From contig CALVAG010000001.1 in assembly GCA_944325445.1 (NCBI GenBank), positions 119,652-183,651 of the forward strand: a stretch of DNA of 64,000 nt. The letters are read 5' to 3'. This document shows, in pieces, positions 43,801-53,313 of this stretch (its first letter is position 1; the number at the start of each line of letters is the position of its first letter). The notes beneath the pieces were generated by a model. That model was not told the DNA's origin and ran no database searches. It worked only from the letters and a program-made list of their open reading frames with translations. Source of the DNA: an uncultured Bacteroidales bacterium (lineage in GTDB: Bacteria; Bacteroidota; Bacteroidia; Bacteroidales; UBA932). A program made the position numbers and the translations under genes.

Positions 43801-44712
43801 ACGGCAGATAAACTTGCGGGAATAGACTATGAAAATATCAATCCTGCAAAGTGGACATCGGACAAAAATACCAACAATATGGTCAAGCAATTGATAAACA
43901 ATTATCTCATTGCTTATAAAGAATTCGATGCCGCACTGAAGAGAGAAAAGTACAATATTACCATAGGAGATGAGCTTCCTACCGGAATCATGCAGTTGGC
44001 TAAAGTCTATATTGCAAAGAAGAGAAAGATAAGGGTGGGAGACAAGATGGCCGGACGTCACGGAAACAAAGGTATCGTCGCAAAAGTCGTGCGCGATGAG
44101 GATATGCCGTTCCTCGATGACGGTTCCATTGTGGATATCGTGCTCAATCCGCTCGGTGTGCCTTCCCGTATGAACCTCGGTCAGATTTACGAGGCCGTGT
44201 TGGGGTGGGCAGGTGCCGAATTGGGATTGAAATTCTCGACACCTATATTCGACGGTGCTTCTCTTGACAATATATGCGACTATACAGATAAGGCAGGGCT
44301 TCCAAGATATGGCAAGACATACTTGAGAAACGGTGAAACGGGAGAATATTTCGACCAGCCTGCGACTGTAGGTGTAACATATATGATTAAGTTGGGCCAC
44401 ATGGTGGATGACAAGATGCATGCCCGTTCAATCGGACCTTACTCTCTCATCACCCAGCAGCCTCTTGGCGGTAAGGCTCAATTCGGAGGTCAAAGATTCG
44501 GAGAGATGGAGGTCTGGGCTCTCGAAGCATTCGGAGCTTCCAACGTACTTCAGGAGATTCTTACAATCAAATCCGATGATGTTACAGGACGCTCCAGGGC
44601 ATATGAGGCCATTGTCAAGGGCGATCCTATGCCGGCCCCGGGTATCCCTGAGTCATTGAACGTGCTCCTTCACGAGTTGAGAGGTTTGGGATTGAGCATT
44701 AAATTGGATTAA
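40891..44712 (+). CDS. rpoB: RNA polymerase beta subunit
   Basis: The catalytic beta chain, 1273 residues from the ATG at 40891 ([12 protein letters not shown]). An in-frame TTG at 40852 falls on the attenuator T run and is rejected. Landmarks include the rifampicin pocket ([33 protein letters not shown], in parts), with the usual Gln, Asp, His and Ser residues of a rifampicin-sensitive sequence, and near the C-terminus [12 protein letters not shown] and [24 protein letters not shown]. rpoC follows after 37 bases. Confidence 0.97.
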   Translation: MSQNTNNQRITFATSKSLLEYPDFLEVQLKSFKDFFQLDTTAENRRNEGLFKVFQEVFPITDTRNNFVLEFIDYFIDPPRYSIDECLDMGLTYSVPLKAKLRLYCTDPEHEDFETVIQDVYLGTIPYMTPRGTFVINGSERIVVSQLHRSPGVFFGQSMHANGTKLYSARIIPFKGSWIEFATDINNVMYAYIDRKKKLPVTTLLRAIGFESDKDILDIFGLANEIKVTKANLKKCIGMTLAARVLKTWNEDFVDEDTGEVVYIERNEVLVDRETVLEESHIEDILDSGVSTILVHKEDANANDFAIIYNTLQKDQCNSEKEAIFYTYRQLRNSEPPDEATARDVIDKLFFSDKRYDLGEVGRYRLNKKLNLTTSNDVRVLTKSDIIEIIRYLIQLINSKATVDDIDHLSNRRIKTVGEQLANQFSVGLARMARTIRERMNVRDNEVFAPIDLINAKALSSVINSFFGTSQLSQFMDQTNPLAEMTHKRRLSALGPGGLSRDRAGFEVRDVHYTHYGRLCPIETPEGPNIGLISSLCVYARINDLGFIETPYRKVEHGVVDLSAKGCVYMSAEEEENKMVAQANAHIDENGLLTDDRIKCRYEADYPVVSRDEVDLMDVAPNQIASIAASLIPFLEHDDANRALMGSNMMRQAVPIISPEAPIVGTGLEARVAKDSRTQVVASGKGKVVYVDADEIHVQYDRTDAEKFVSFAPEVTVYKLPLYRKTNQSTSIHLKPIVRKGDKVVEGQILTEGYATQNGELALGRNLKVAYMPWKGYNFEDAIVLSERIIREDIFTSIHVDEYIVEVRDTKRGPEELTADIPNVSEDATKDLDENGIIRVGAHVVPGDILIGKVTPKGESDPSPEEKLLRAIFGDKAGDWKDASLKATPSLTGTVIGKRLFSKASKDINSKKHKNAAKLSVQRVEEEYARKCAALREDFLGRLGTLVAGKESAGVHDLYGVEIIAKDEKFTADKLAGIDYENINPAKWTSDKNTNNMVKQLINNYLIAYKEFDAALKREKYNITIGDELPTGIMQLAKVYIAKKRKIRVGDKMAGRHGNKGIVAKVVRDEDMPFLDDGSIVDIVLNPLGVPSRMNLGQIYEAVLGWAGAELGLKFSTPIFDGASLDNICDYTDKAGLPRYGKTYLRNGETGEYFDQPATVGVTYMIKLGHMVDDKMHARSIGPYSLITQQPLGGKAQFGGQRFGEMEVWALEAFGASNVLQEILTIKSDDVTGRSRAYEAIVKGDPMPAPGIPESLNVLLHELRGLGLSIKLD

Positions 44713-44749
44713 TCTACGATTTATTTGATAATTAGTTAATAACAAGAAT

Positions 44750-47700
44750 ATGTCTTTTAAAAAAGAGATTAAGGTTAAAAGTAATTTCAGCCGGATCAGT
44801 ATAGGATTGGCTTCTCCCGAAGAGATTCTGGACAGATCATCCGGTGAGGTCTTAAAACCTGAAACAGTTAATTATCGTACATATAAGCCTGAGAGGGACG
44901 GTCTGTTCTGCGAGAGAATCTTCGGTCCTTCCAAGGATTATGAGTGCCACTGCGGAAAATATAAGAGAATCCGTTATCGCGGCATAATTTGCGACCGTTG
45001 CGGTGTGGAGGTTACGGAGAAGAAGGTACGTCGCGAAAGGATGGGACATATTGAGCTGACTGTTCCGGTTGCTCATATTTGGTATTTCAGATCTACTCCT
45101 AACAAAATAGGTTATCTGCTCGGCATCCCTTCCAAGAAACTCGATGCCATAATCTACTATGAGAGATATGTCGTAGTTCAGCCCGGTATCGCAGCCGAGA
45201 GCGGAGTAAAGGAGCTGGATTTGCTTACCGAGGAGGAATATCTGAATATCGTCGATAATCTGCCTCGTGAAAATCAGATGCTCAACGATAACGACCCCAA
45301 CAAGTTCATTGCCGGCATGGGTGCGGAGTATATATACAAATTGCTTTGCAAACTTGACTTGGATGAACTCTCATACAGTTTGAGAAGCAAATTGGAGACC
45401 GAGACATCTCAGCAGAGGAAAGCGGAAGCTCTAAAACGCCTGAGCGTTATCGAAGCATTCAGGGAGGCCAAGGATGTGAACAGGCCTGAGTGGATGATTA
45501 TGAAGGTCATTCCTGTCATTCCGCCTGATTTGCGCCCGCTCGTTCCATTGGATGGAGGCCGTTTTGCGACATCCGACTTGAATGACCTTTACAGAAGGGT
45601 CATAATAAGAAATAACCGTCTGAAAAGATTGATAGAGATCAAGGCCCCTGAGGTAATTCTCAGAAATGAGAAACGTATGTTGCAGGAGGCCGTAGATTCG
45701 CTTTTCGACAATTCAAGGAAGTCAAATGCGGTTAAGACCGAAGCCAACAGAACTCTCAAGTCTTTGTCTGACAGCTTGAAGGGAAAACAAGGCCGTTTCC
45801 GTCAGAACCTGTTGGGTAAGAGGGTGGACTATTCGGCGCGTTCCGTCATAGTCGTAGGTCCGGAGCTCAAGATGCATGAGTGCGGTTTGCCTAAGTTCAT
45901 GGCGGCCGAGCTTTATAAGCCGTTTATCATACGTAAATTGCTCGAGAGAGGTATAGTAAAGACAGTCAAATCCGCCAAGAAGATAGTAGACAGAAAGGAT
46001 CCTGTAATCTGGGATATATTGGAGAATGTGATGAAGGGACATCCCGTGCTGCTTAACCGTGCACCTACTCTTCACCGTCTCGGTATTCAGGCATTCCAGC
46101 CCAAACTCATAGAGGGCAAGGCTATACAGTTGCATCCGTTGGCATGTACGGCGTTCAATGCGGATTTCGACGGTGACCAGATGGCGGTTCACCTGCCTCT
46201 TGGCAATGCCGCAATCCTTGAGGCCCAGCTTCTGATGCTCGGTTCACACAATATCCTCAACCCTGCAAACGGCGCTCCTATCACAGTGCCTTCACAGGAT
46301 ATGGTTCTCGGTCTTTATTACATAACCAAGCCGCGTGCCGGTGTAAAGGGTGAAGGCATGACATTTTATGGACCGGAGGAGATAATCATTGCCAACAATG
46401 AGGGCAGATTGGACCTGCATGCAAAGATTAAGGTAAGGCTGCCGAAAGATATGACCGATCTGTCGAAAGGATATGAACTTATCGAGACGACGGCCGGAAG
46501 AGTCATATTCAATCAGGTCGTTCCCAAGGAGGTAGGTTACATCAATGAAATTCTTACAAAGAAATCATTGAGAGATATAATAGGCAGGGTGCTTAAGGCT
46601 TCCGGTGTGGCAAGGACTGCACAATTCCTCGATGACATAAAAAGCATCGGTTATAATATGGCGTTCAAGGGAGGCCTTTCATTCAATCTCGGCGATGTGA
46701 TAATCCCTCAGGACAAGCAGCAGCTTGTGGATGCCGGTTACAGCGAGGTGGAGAATATACAGTCAAGTTTCGATAACGGTTTCATCACCAACAATGAACG
46801 TTATAATCAGATTATCGATGTCTGGACAAATGTAAACGCGCGCCTTACGAAAATCGTGGAGCAGCAGATTGCAAGCGATAACCAGGGATTCAATCCTGTA
46901 TATATGATGCTTGATTCCGGAGCCCGCGGTTCGCGTGAGCAGATCCGCCAGCTTTGCGGAATGCGCGGCTTGATGGCCAAGCCCCAGAAATCAGGTTCTC
47001 AAGGGGCGGAAATTATAGAAAACCCGATCCTTTCCAACTTTAAGGAGGGACTTTCGGTGCTCGAGTACTTCATTTCGACTCACGGAGCACGTAAGGGTCT
47101 GGCCGATACTGCATTGAAAACAGCAGACGCCGGTTATCTGACAAGACGTCTTGTGGATGTTTCCCATGATGTCATAATCAATGAAGAGGATTGCGGTACA
47201 TTGCGCGGTCTGGTTGCAACTGCCATAAAGAACAAAGACGATATTGTCGAGTCTCTTTACGACAGAATTCTCGGACGTACAACCGTGCATGATATCTATA
47301 ACCCTGTTACGGGAGAGAAGATTATCGGTGCCGGAGAGGAGATAACCGAGGATATCGCCGCATTGATAGAGTCCCTGAATATCGAAGCGGTCGAGATACG
47401 TTCAGTGCTCACATGCGAGTCCAAGAAGGGTGTATGTGCGAAGTGCTACGGACGCAACCTTGCAAGAGGCCGTATGGTAGAGAAGGGAGAGGTTGTCGGC
47501 GTGATTGCGGCGCAATCTATCGGCGAGCCGGGTACACAGCTTACATTGAGAACTTTCCATGTGGGAGGTACTGCATCCAGCAGCGTTTCGGAAAGTGAAA
47601 TCGTATCGCGTTATAATGGCAAGCTTGAATTCGAGGAGCTGAGAACCATTGTGAAGGAAGATGAAGAGGGCAAGAAGCACAATATAGTAATAGGACGTAC

Positions 47701-49033
47701 CGCGGAGGTGAGAATCGTGGATGAAAATACCGGCATGACACTTTCGCAGTACAATATCCCTTACGGTGCCGAACTCTACTTCAAGGATGGCGATACAGTT
47801 CAGAAAGGAGATAAGATCTGCGAATGGGATGCATATAATGCAATAACCATTACGGAAACCTCCGGAACCGTTGTATATGACAGCCTGATAGATGGTCTTA
47901 CCTACAGGGAAGAGGCCACGGATGAGTTCTCGCTTCACCGTGAGAAGGTGGTAATCGAGAGCCGTGACAAATCGAAGAACCCTTCCATCAGAATCGTCGA
48001 TAAGGACGGTAAGGATTTGAGGTCTTATAACCTGCCTGTCGGAGCGCATATTATGGTCGGTGATAAACAGGAGGTCAAAGCGGGCGATATTCTTATAAAG
48101 ATTCCTCGCGCAATCGGAAAATCCGGCGATATTACAGGTGGTCTTCCGCGTGTTACCGAGCTCTTCGAGGCCCGTAATCCGTCGAACCCGGCAATAGTAT
48201 CGGAGATAAACGGTGAGGTGCTGATGGGTAAAATCAAGAGAGGTAACAGGGAGATTATCATCAAGGCCAAATCTGGAGATGAGAAACACTATCTCGTTCC
48301 GCTTTCAAAACAGATTCTGGTACAGGAAAACGACTATGTGCGCGCAGGCATGCCGCTTTCGGACGGTGCGATTTCTCCTGCGGATATTCTTGCAATTCAG
48401 GGCCCTACGGCTGTCCAGGAGTATATAGTGAACGAAATACAGGAAGTTTACCGCATGCAGGGCGTCAAGATTAACGACAAGCACTTCGAGATAATCGTAA
48501 GACAGATGATGCGCAAGGTGGAAATCGTCTCTCCGGGAGATACCAGATTCTTGCCTGAGCAGCTTGTTGACAAGTGGGAATTCATGCAGGAAAATGACAA
48601 TATCTGGGATAAGAAGGTCGTAATAGATGCAGGAGATTCTAAGAACCTGAAAGCCGGGCAGATTGTTACAATGCGCCGTTTGAGGGATGAGAATTCCGTA
48701 TTGAAACGTCAGGATTTGAAATTGGTACAGGCGCGCGATGCCGTTCCTGCCACTGCAAACCAGGTGCTTCAGGGTATTACAAGAGCGGCCCTCAAGACAA
48801 GCAGCTTTATGTCTGCCGCCTCATTCCAGGAGACCACAAAAGTGTTGAGCGATGCAGCAATACGCGGCAAGGTAGATTACCTTGAAGGTCTGAAAGAGAA
48901 TGTCATCTGCGGACATGCAATTCCTGCCGGAACAGGCCAGAGGGATTTCGAAAGGCTTGTTGTAGCCTCTATGGAGGATTACAAGAGAATGACGAAATCG
49001 AAACAGAAAGATGACTCTTCGGAGGAGGAGTAA
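44750..49033 (+). CDS. rpoC: RNA polymerase beta' subunit
   Basis: The 1427-residue beta' chain. The N-terminal zinc site is [20 protein letters not shown] (Cys pairs near 65-84). The Mg2+-binding [12 protein letters not shown] gives the catalytic triad of Asp near 470. The second zinc site ([13 protein letters not shown]) and the trigger-loop region ([16 protein letters not shown]) are near 900-935. The C-terminal end interacts with omega, encoded at 4073. A strong terminator follows the stop, closing the cluster. Confidence 0.97.
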   Translation: MSFKKEIKVKSNFSRISIGLASPEEILDRSSGEVLKPETVNYRTYKPERDGLFCERIFGPSKDYECHCGKYKRIRYRGIICDRCGVEVTEKKVRRERMGHIELTVPVAHIWYFRSTPNKIGYLLGIPSKKLDAIIYYERYVVVQPGIAAESGVKELDLLTEEEYLNIVDNLPRENQMLNDNDPNKFIAGMGAEYIYKLLCKLDLDELSYSLRSKLETETSQQRKAEALKRLSVIEAFREAKDVNRPEWMIMKVIPVIPPDLRPLVPLDGGRFATSDLNDLYRRVIIRNNRLKRLIEIKAPEVILRNEKRMLQEAVDSLFDNSRKSNAVKTEANRTLKSLSDSLKGKQGRFRQNLLGKRVDYSARSVIVVGPELKMHECGLPKFMAAELYKPFIIRKLLERGIVKTVKSAKKIVDRKDPVIWDILENVMKGHPVLLNRAPTLHRLGIQAFQPKLIEGKAIQLHPLACTAFNADFDGDQMAVHLPLGNAAILEAQLLMLGSHNILNPANGAPITVPSQDMVLGLYYITKPRAGVKGEGMTFYGPEEIIIANNEGRLDLHAKIKVRLPKDMTDLSKGYELIETTAGRVIFNQVVPKEVGYINEILTKKSLRDIIGRVLKASGVARTAQFLDDIKSIGYNMAFKGGLSFNLGDVIIPQDKQQLVDAGYSEVENIQSSFDNGFITNNERYNQIIDVWTNVNARLTKIVEQQIASDNQGFNPVYMMLDSGARGSREQIRQLCGMRGLMAKPQKSGSQGAEIIENPILSNFKEGLSVLEYFISTHGARKGLADTALKTADAGYLTRRLVDVSHDVIINEEDCGTLRGLVATAIKNKDDIVESLYDRILGRTTVHDIYNPVTGEKIIGAGEEITEDIAALIESLNIEAVEIRSVLTCESKKGVCAKCYGRNLARGRMVEKGEVVGVIAAQSIGEPGTQLTLRTFHVGGTASSSVSESEIVSRYNGKLEFEELRTIVKEDEEGKKHNIVIGRTAEVRIVDENTGMTLSQYNIPYGAELYFKDGDTVQKGDKICEWDAYNAITITETSGTVVYDSLIDGLTYREEATDEFSLHREKVVIESRDKSKNPSIRIVDKDGKDLRSYNLPVGAHIMVGDKQEVKAGDILIKIPRAIGKSGDITGGLPRVTELFEARNPSNPAIVSEINGEVLMGKIKRGNREIIIKAKSGDEKHYLVPLSKQILVQENDYVRAGMPLSDGAISPADILAIQGPTAVQEYIVNEIQEVYRMQGVKINDKHFEIIVRQMMRKVEIVSPGDTRFLPEQLVDKWEFMQENDNIWDKKVVIDAGDSKNLKAGQIVTMRRLRDENSVLKRQDLKLVQARDAVPATANQVLQGITRAALKTSSFMSAASFQETTKVLSDAAIRGKVDYLEGLKENVICGHAIPAGTGQRDFERLVVASMEDYKRMTKSKQKDDSSEEE

Positions 49034-49054
49034 TCCTTGTCCGGTAAAATATTT

Positions 49055-49087
49055 AAAGCGGCAGTTTATTCGACTTGCCGCTTTTTT
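49055..49087 (+). terminator. Terminator after rpoC
   Basis: AAAGCGGCA (49055-49063) pairs with TGCCGCTTT (49076-49084) around a 12-base loop and continues into T to 49087. Confidence 0.85.
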
Positions 49088-49117
49088 GTTTTTGCAATTT
49101 AAAAATTTATAAATTTG
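49085..49117 (+). promoter_or_regulatory. Promoter of the gamma carbonic anhydrase gene
   Basis: TTTG at 49085-49088, a 21-base spacer, and TAAATTTG at 49110-49117. The -33 element overlaps the T run of the rpoC terminator. The ATG at 49142 lies 24 bases on. Confidence 0.65.
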
Positions 49118-49141
49118 CAACTCGTTAAAATCGACAAAGAA

Positions 49142-49648
49142 ATGGCAATCATAAGAGAATTGAGAGGATATACCCCTAAGATAGGAGCAAACTGTTTTAT
49201 CGCCGAAAATGCCGTAGTGGTGGGCGATGTGGAGATGGGTGACGACTGCAGCATCTGGTATGGAGCAGTATTGAGGGGAGATGTGAATAGCATAAAGATA
49301 GGCGACAGGGTTAATATTCAGGATGGCGCAGTGCTTCATACGTTATATCAGAGGTCTGTATGCGAAATCGGAAATGATGTTTCCGTGGGCCATAATGCAA
49401 TTATCCACGGTGCGAAGGTCGGAAATAACGTGCTTGTGGGTATGGGGGCCATTCTTATGGATAATGCGGTAATTCCCGATAATACAATAATTGCCGCGGG
49501 TGCTGTAGTCTTGAGCAACAGTATATTGGAACCGGGGGTCTATGCAGGTGTCCCGGCAAAAAAGGTCAAGGAGGGCTCCGAAAAGATTGCGGAGATGGCC
49601 CATAAGAATGCACAGGGCTATATGATGTATAAAGAGTGGTACAAGTAA
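49142..49648 (+). CDS. Gamma-class carbonic anhydrase family protein
   Basis: A left-handed beta-helix protein of 168 residues made of hexapeptide repeats. The three zinc ligands of gamma carbonic anhydrase are kept: His66 (AVLHT), His84 (SVGHN) and His89 (IIHGA), as is GDRVNIQDG. It lacks the acidic loop of the Methanosarcina Cam enzyme, as do YrdA-like proteins, so actual activity is uncertain. The ATG at 49142 is used; the in-frame TTG at 49115 lies in the promoter. Confidence 0.88.
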   Translation: MAIIRELRGYTPKIGANCFIAENAVVVGDVEMGDDCSIWYGAVLRGDVNSIKIGDRVNIQDGAVLHTLYQRSVCEIGNDVSVGHNAIIHGAKVGNNVLVGMGAILMDNAVIPDNTIIAAGAVVLSNSILEPGVYAGVPAKKVKEGSEKIAEMAHKNAQGYMMYKEWYK

Positions 49649-49667
49649 ATCAATCAACAATAATTTT

Positions 49668-50807
49668 ATGAAAAAATTACTTTTTATTTCTATGGTAATT
49701 TTTGCATTGGTTTCATGCAAAAGTTATGAAAATGGCGAGTATGTGGTAAACGTTTCCGTGACTGGCAATCTTGCTATCGTGGCGTCGGATACCATTTATC
49801 TTTCAAACAGTCTGGAGAATTATCCGTTTTCAGACACGGCCGTGATTGAAAACGGCAAGGCTACCTTTACCGGTACAATCAAAACTCCCCAAAATGTAAT
49901 GGTCATGTTGATGATCGGCGACAGCATAAGTGCCAATCCTGCAAGATTGTGCTCTTTCTTCCTCGAAGAGGGTGAAACCGATATCAATGCGAACATTACT
50001 ATGGCAGATGCAGATGTCAAGATATCCGGCGGTGCAGTACAGACGACACGTGATTCTCTTGAAACTCTGAGAGAAGCCCTTCTTTCAGAGCGCGATTTCG
50101 ACTCCCTCTCCGCAAGATTCAGCAAGATGGGGCCCGAAGACCAGCAGAAGGTACAGAAGATTTATATGGAGGTAGACAGCATCGTCAGTGCGGCAGAGCA
50201 GGCCTATATAGAATCGCATCCCAAGTCTCTCTATGCACTCGACAATTTATGGAAGAATTTCGAGTTCGACATGGAACTCGATGAAGCTGCCGCAAAATTG
50301 GAGGCATTCAGCAGCGACCTGGCATTTGCAGAGAATGAGATGGTAAAGGAGATCGAATCTATAATTGCCATACATAAAGGGCTGCAGATCGGTGCGACCG
50401 CACCTGATTTCGTGCAGAACGATCCTGAAGGCGAACCGGTGAAATTTTCAGATGTATATTCGAAGAACAAGGTTACAATGATTGATTTCTGGGCTTCATG
50501 GTGCGGACCTTGCCGCAGATTCAATCCCGATCTGGTCGATATATACAAGAAATACCATAGAAAAGGTCTTGAAATTCTTGCTGTTTCGTTAGACAGAGAC
50601 GGAGATGCATGGTTAAAGGCCATCAAAGATGACAATCTTACATGGAAGCATGTTTCGGATCTGGGCTTCTGGAGCAATAAGGTGGCCCAGCAGTATAGAA
50701 TAAGATATATTCCTCAGAACGTATTCGTAGATAAAGAGGGTAAGATTATTGCAAAGCAACTCTCTTCAAAAGAGGATATAATCAAACTGTTGGAGGAGAA
50801 TCTCTAA
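49668..50807 (+). CDS. Thioredoxin-like lipoprotein (DUF4369 plus TlpA/AhpC-TSA domain)
   Basis: A 379-residue envelope lipoprotein with lipobox LVSC and Cys17. The first ~110 residues after it resemble the DUF4369 beta domain found in Bacteroidota. A helical linker follows (about 120-230). The thioredoxin-fold domain (about 240-379) has the redox motif Cys279-Gly-Pro-Cys282 in WASWCGPCRRF. It is probably a periplasmic thiol-disulfide oxidoreductase; its partners are unknown. It lies 19 bases after the carbonic anhydrase gene and ends at a hairpin. Confidence 0.87.
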   Translation: MKKLLFISMVIFALVSCKSYENGEYVVNVSVTGNLAIVASDTIYLSNSLENYPFSDTAVIENGKATFTGTIKTPQNVMVMLMIGDSISANPARLCSFFLEEGETDINANITMADADVKISGGAVQTTRDSLETLREALLSERDFDSLSARFSKMGPEDQQKVQKIYMEVDSIVSAAEQAYIESHPKSLYALDNLWKNFEFDMELDEAAAKLEAFSSDLAFAENEMVKEIESIIAIHKGLQIGATAPDFVQNDPEGEPVKFSDVYSKNKVTMIDFWASWCGPCRRFNPDLVDIYKKYHRKGLEILAVSLDRDGDAWLKAIKDDNLTWKHVSDLGFWSNKVAQQYRIRYIPQNVFVDKEGKIIAKQLSSKEDIIKLLEENL

Positions 50808-50846
50808 AACCGGCCGGCCTTGTGCATGCCTGTATCAGACAAGAGG

Positions 50847-50882
50847 GGATTTCCGGAGATCGCTACCGGAAATCCTTCTCTT
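50847..50882 (+). terminator. Terminator between the TlpA-like gene and trmH
   Basis: GGATTTCCGG (50847-50856) pairs perfectly with CCGGAAATCC (50866-50875), followed by TTCTCTTTT. The right arm is also the 3' coding end of the opposing trmH-like gene, so this element is shared by both genes. Confidence 0.65.
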
Positions 50883-51702
50883 TTATATGGCGTTGCCTTA
50901 CTGCCTCGTAACATAAGACCGCCGCGGAGACCGATACATTAAGAGAGTCTGAAATGCCGAGCATGGGAATCTTTATTTTTGAATCCGATGCTTCTCTCCA
51001 TATCTCGGTAAGGCCCTTGGCCTCGCTTCCCATTACAACGGCGCACGGTTGGGTCATATCCGTATTGTAATACCATTCGGAGTCTTGCAGTTGTGCGGTG
51101 AAGATTTTGATGCCATGCCCTTTTAGCCATTTTATGGCCTCGTAGCTGTTGCATGTTGCGACCTGAAGGTTAAAAAGAGCTCCGACACTTGCCCTTATAA
51201 GGTTCGGGTTGTACAGATCCGTGAGGGGGTCGCATATCAAAACCGCATCTATGTTGCAGGCATCTGCAGTCCGTAACAGCGCCCCTATGTTTCCGGGTTT
51301 TTCCACGCTTTCCACCACAAGAACCAGAGGTGCATCTTTTTTGAATTTTATTTCATCGAGAGTCAGTTTCCTTTCTTTTGCGATAGCAATAAAACTCTCT
51401 GTCTGTTCGCGATATGCAAGTTTTGAGTATAGTCCGTGTTTCAGGGAATAATACCGGACAACAGAGCCGTCGCCGTATTTGATTATGCCGGCATCTATAT
51501 TTTTCAATTCATCTTCATTGCAGTTTCCGGCATCGAATATTATGGAGTCGATTTTATACCCGCTCTCTATGCAGCGCAGGATTTCGCGGTAGCCTTCAAT
51601 GAGAAAAAGTCCCGTTTCCGTTCTTTCGCGGGACTTCTCCTTAAGGCGTATGAACTCCTTCAAACTTCTGTTCTGCGCAGATGTAATCTCTGTAACAGTC
51701 AT
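50863..51702 (-). CDS. SpoU/TrmH-family RNA 2'-O-methyltransferase
   Basis: A knotted methyltransferase expected to methylate a ribose in rRNA or tRNA using S-adenosylmethionine. An N-terminal substrate-binding domain (about 1-105, FLIEGYREILRCI) precedes the SPOUT domain. Motif 1 is VEKPGNIGALLRTADA, motif 2 is VVMGSEAKGL, and motif 3 is ISDSLNVSVSAAVLCYE. The 279-residue length fits 23S rRNA methylases such as RlmB-like proteins, but the target base cannot be named. It starts 2 bases after lysS on the minus strand, so the two are one operon. Confidence 0.88.
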   Translation of the reverse strand: MTVTEITSAQNRSLKEFIRLKEKSRERTETGLFLIEGYREILRCIESGYKIDSIIFDAGNCNEDELKNIDAGIIKYGDGSVVRYYSLKHGLYSKLAYREQTESFIAIAKERKLTLDEIKFKKDAPLVLVVESVEKPGNIGALLRTADACNIDAVLICDPLTDLYNPNLIRASVGALFNLQVATCNSYEAIKWLKGHGIKIFTAQLQDSEWYYNTDMTQPCAVVMGSEAKGLTEIWREASDSKIKIPMLGISDSLNVSVSAAVLCYEAVRQRHIKEKDFR

Positions 51703-51704
51703 CT

Positions 51705-53219
51705 TTACTGTTTGCTTTCAGGCCTCATTTGAGGGAAGAAGAGTACATCCTGAATGGTCGCCTGATTTGTCATGAACATGGTCAGGCGGTCGATTCCTAT
51801 ACCCATGCCGGATGTAGGGGGCATGCCGTATTCCAGCGCCCTTATGAAATCCATATCTATGAACATGGCCTCATCGTCTCCCTTATCCTTAAGGCGGAGC
51901 TGTTCCTTGAAACGTTCCAGCTGGTCTATAGGGTCGTTAAGTTCGCTGTATGCATTTGCCAGCTCCTTGCCGCATACGAAAAGTTCGAACCTTTCCGTGA
52001 GGTTGGGATTTGACCTGTGCCTCTTTGTGAGCGGTGACGTAGAGACGGGATAATCTGTAATGAATGTCGGCTGTATCAGGTGCTTTTCACAATATTCTCC
52101 GAATATGGCATCTATAAGTTTGCCTGCACCGAATGAAGGTTCTACCGGGACATTCAACTTTTTGCACACTTCGCGGAGCTGCTCTTCGTTCATCTCCGAA
52201 ACATCCACTCCTGCATATTCCTTTATGGCGTCCAACATGGGAAGTCTTCTGTATTTACCTCCGAATTCCACCTCGTTTTCACCGATTGTCACCTTTGTTC
52301 TGTCGTTTACAGCCATTACGACCTCCTGAAGCATCTGCTCTACGAAATCCATCATCCAATTGTAATCCTTGTATGCGACATATATCTCCATACATGTGAA
52401 CTCCGGATTATGGGTTCTGTCCATGCCCTCGTTACGGAAATTCTTGGAGAATTCGTAAACACCTGCATAACCTCCTACAATGAGTCTTTTAAGATAGAGC
52501 TCATCTGCAATACGGAGATAAAGCGGGATATTCAGAGTATTATGATGGGTGATGAACGGCCTTGCATTTGCACCTCCCGGGATGGATTGCAAAATCGGAG
52601 TTTCCACCTCAAGATATCCCTTGCTGTCGAAAAAGCGGCGCATCGTTGAGATTATCCTGGCTCTCTTTATAAAGACTTCTCTGACTTCAGGGTTTACAAT
52701 CAGGTCTACATATCTCTGGCGGTATCTCAGTTCCGGGTCTGAAAATGCATCGAAAACTTCACCGTCTTTCTCCTTCACTATCGGAAGCACTCTGAGAGAT
52801 TTGCTTAAAACCTTAAGCTCTTTGGCGTGTATCGAAGTCTGTCCTGTCTGGGTTACAAAGACGAACCCCTTTATTCCGATAATATCGCCGATATCCAGCA
52901 ACTTCTTGAATACAGTATTGTATAATGTCTTATCCTCGCCGGGACATATTTCATCACGTTTTACATATACCTGAATCCTGCCGCTCTCATCCATGAGTTC
53001 TATGAAAGCCGCCGCTCCCATGATTCTGCGGCTCATGATTCTGCCGGCTACGGATACGTTTTGGTAATTTTGTTTTTGGCCGTCGTAATTCTGCAATATT
53101 TCGGCTGCCTTCGCATTTACTTCATACATCTCTGCCGGATAAGGCTCTATGCCCAAATCGCGCATTTGTATCACGGCGTTGCGCCTGTTTATCTCCTGTT
53201 CGTTTAAGTTAGACTCCAT
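51705..53219 (-). CDS. lysS: Lysyl-tRNA synthetase, class II
   Basis: Charges tRNA-Lys. The N-terminal OB-fold anticodon-binding domain (about 55-150, SVAGRIMSRRIMG) is followed by the class II core: motif 2 in FRNEGMDRTHNPEF and motif 3 in GMGIGIDRLTMFMT. FELFVCGKELANAYSELNDP, cited as a landmark only, is the lysine-binding region. At 504 residues it has the normal length. A -7 element at 53259 lies 40 bases upstream, and trmH follows. Confidence 0.96.
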   Translation of the reverse strand: MESNLNEQEINRRNAVIQMRDLGIEPYPAEMYEVNAKAAEILQNYDGQKQNYQNVSVAGRIMSRRIMGAAAFIELMDESGRIQVYVKRDEICPGEDKTLYNTVFKKLLDIGDIIGIKGFVFVTQTGQTSIHAKELKVLSKSLRVLPIVKEKDGEVFDAFSDPELRYRQRYVDLIVNPEVREVFIKRARIISTMRRFFDSKGYLEVETPILQSIPGGANARPFITHHNTLNIPLYLRIADELYLKRLIVGGYAGVYEFSKNFRNEGMDRTHNPEFTCMEIYVAYKDYNWMMDFVEQMLQEVVMAVNDRTKVTIGENEVEFGGKYRRLPMLDAIKEYAGVDVSEMNEEQLREVCKKLNVPVEPSFGAGKLIDAIFGEYCEKHLIQPTFITDYPVSTSPLTKRHRSNPNLTERFELFVCGKELANAYSELNDPIDQLERFKEQLRLKDKGDDEAMFIDMDFIRALEYGMPPTSGMGIGIDRLTMFMTNQATIQDVLFFPQMRPESKQ

Positions 53220-53258
53220 TTGAGATATAATTTAATCGGATAATAATCTATGAAAATG

Positions 53259-53266
53259 CAAAAGTA
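53259..53266 (-). promoter_or_regulatory. Promoter -7 element of lysS
   Basis: TACTTTTG on the minus strand fits TAnnTTTG and lies 40 bases before the lysS ATG. The upstream sequence is AT-rich with no clear -33. Confidence 0.5.
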
Positions 53267-53299
53267 ATAAATTTTAAAAAAATCTAACGGATAAATAAG

Positions 53300-53307
53300 T
53301 ATCTTTG
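53300..53307 (+). promoter_or_regulatory. Promoter -7 element of recJ
   Basis: TATCTTTG fits TAnnTTTG. The recJ ATG at 53314 follows after only 6 bases, so transcription would begin at or next to the start codon, giving a leaderless or nearly leaderless mRNA. Confidence 0.55.
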
Positions 53308-53313
53308 CATGTT

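Noticed and set aside
47402..48289. A 295-codon open frame antisense to rpoC
   Set aside because: It is inside a conserved essential gene and looks like random translation of the opposite strand.
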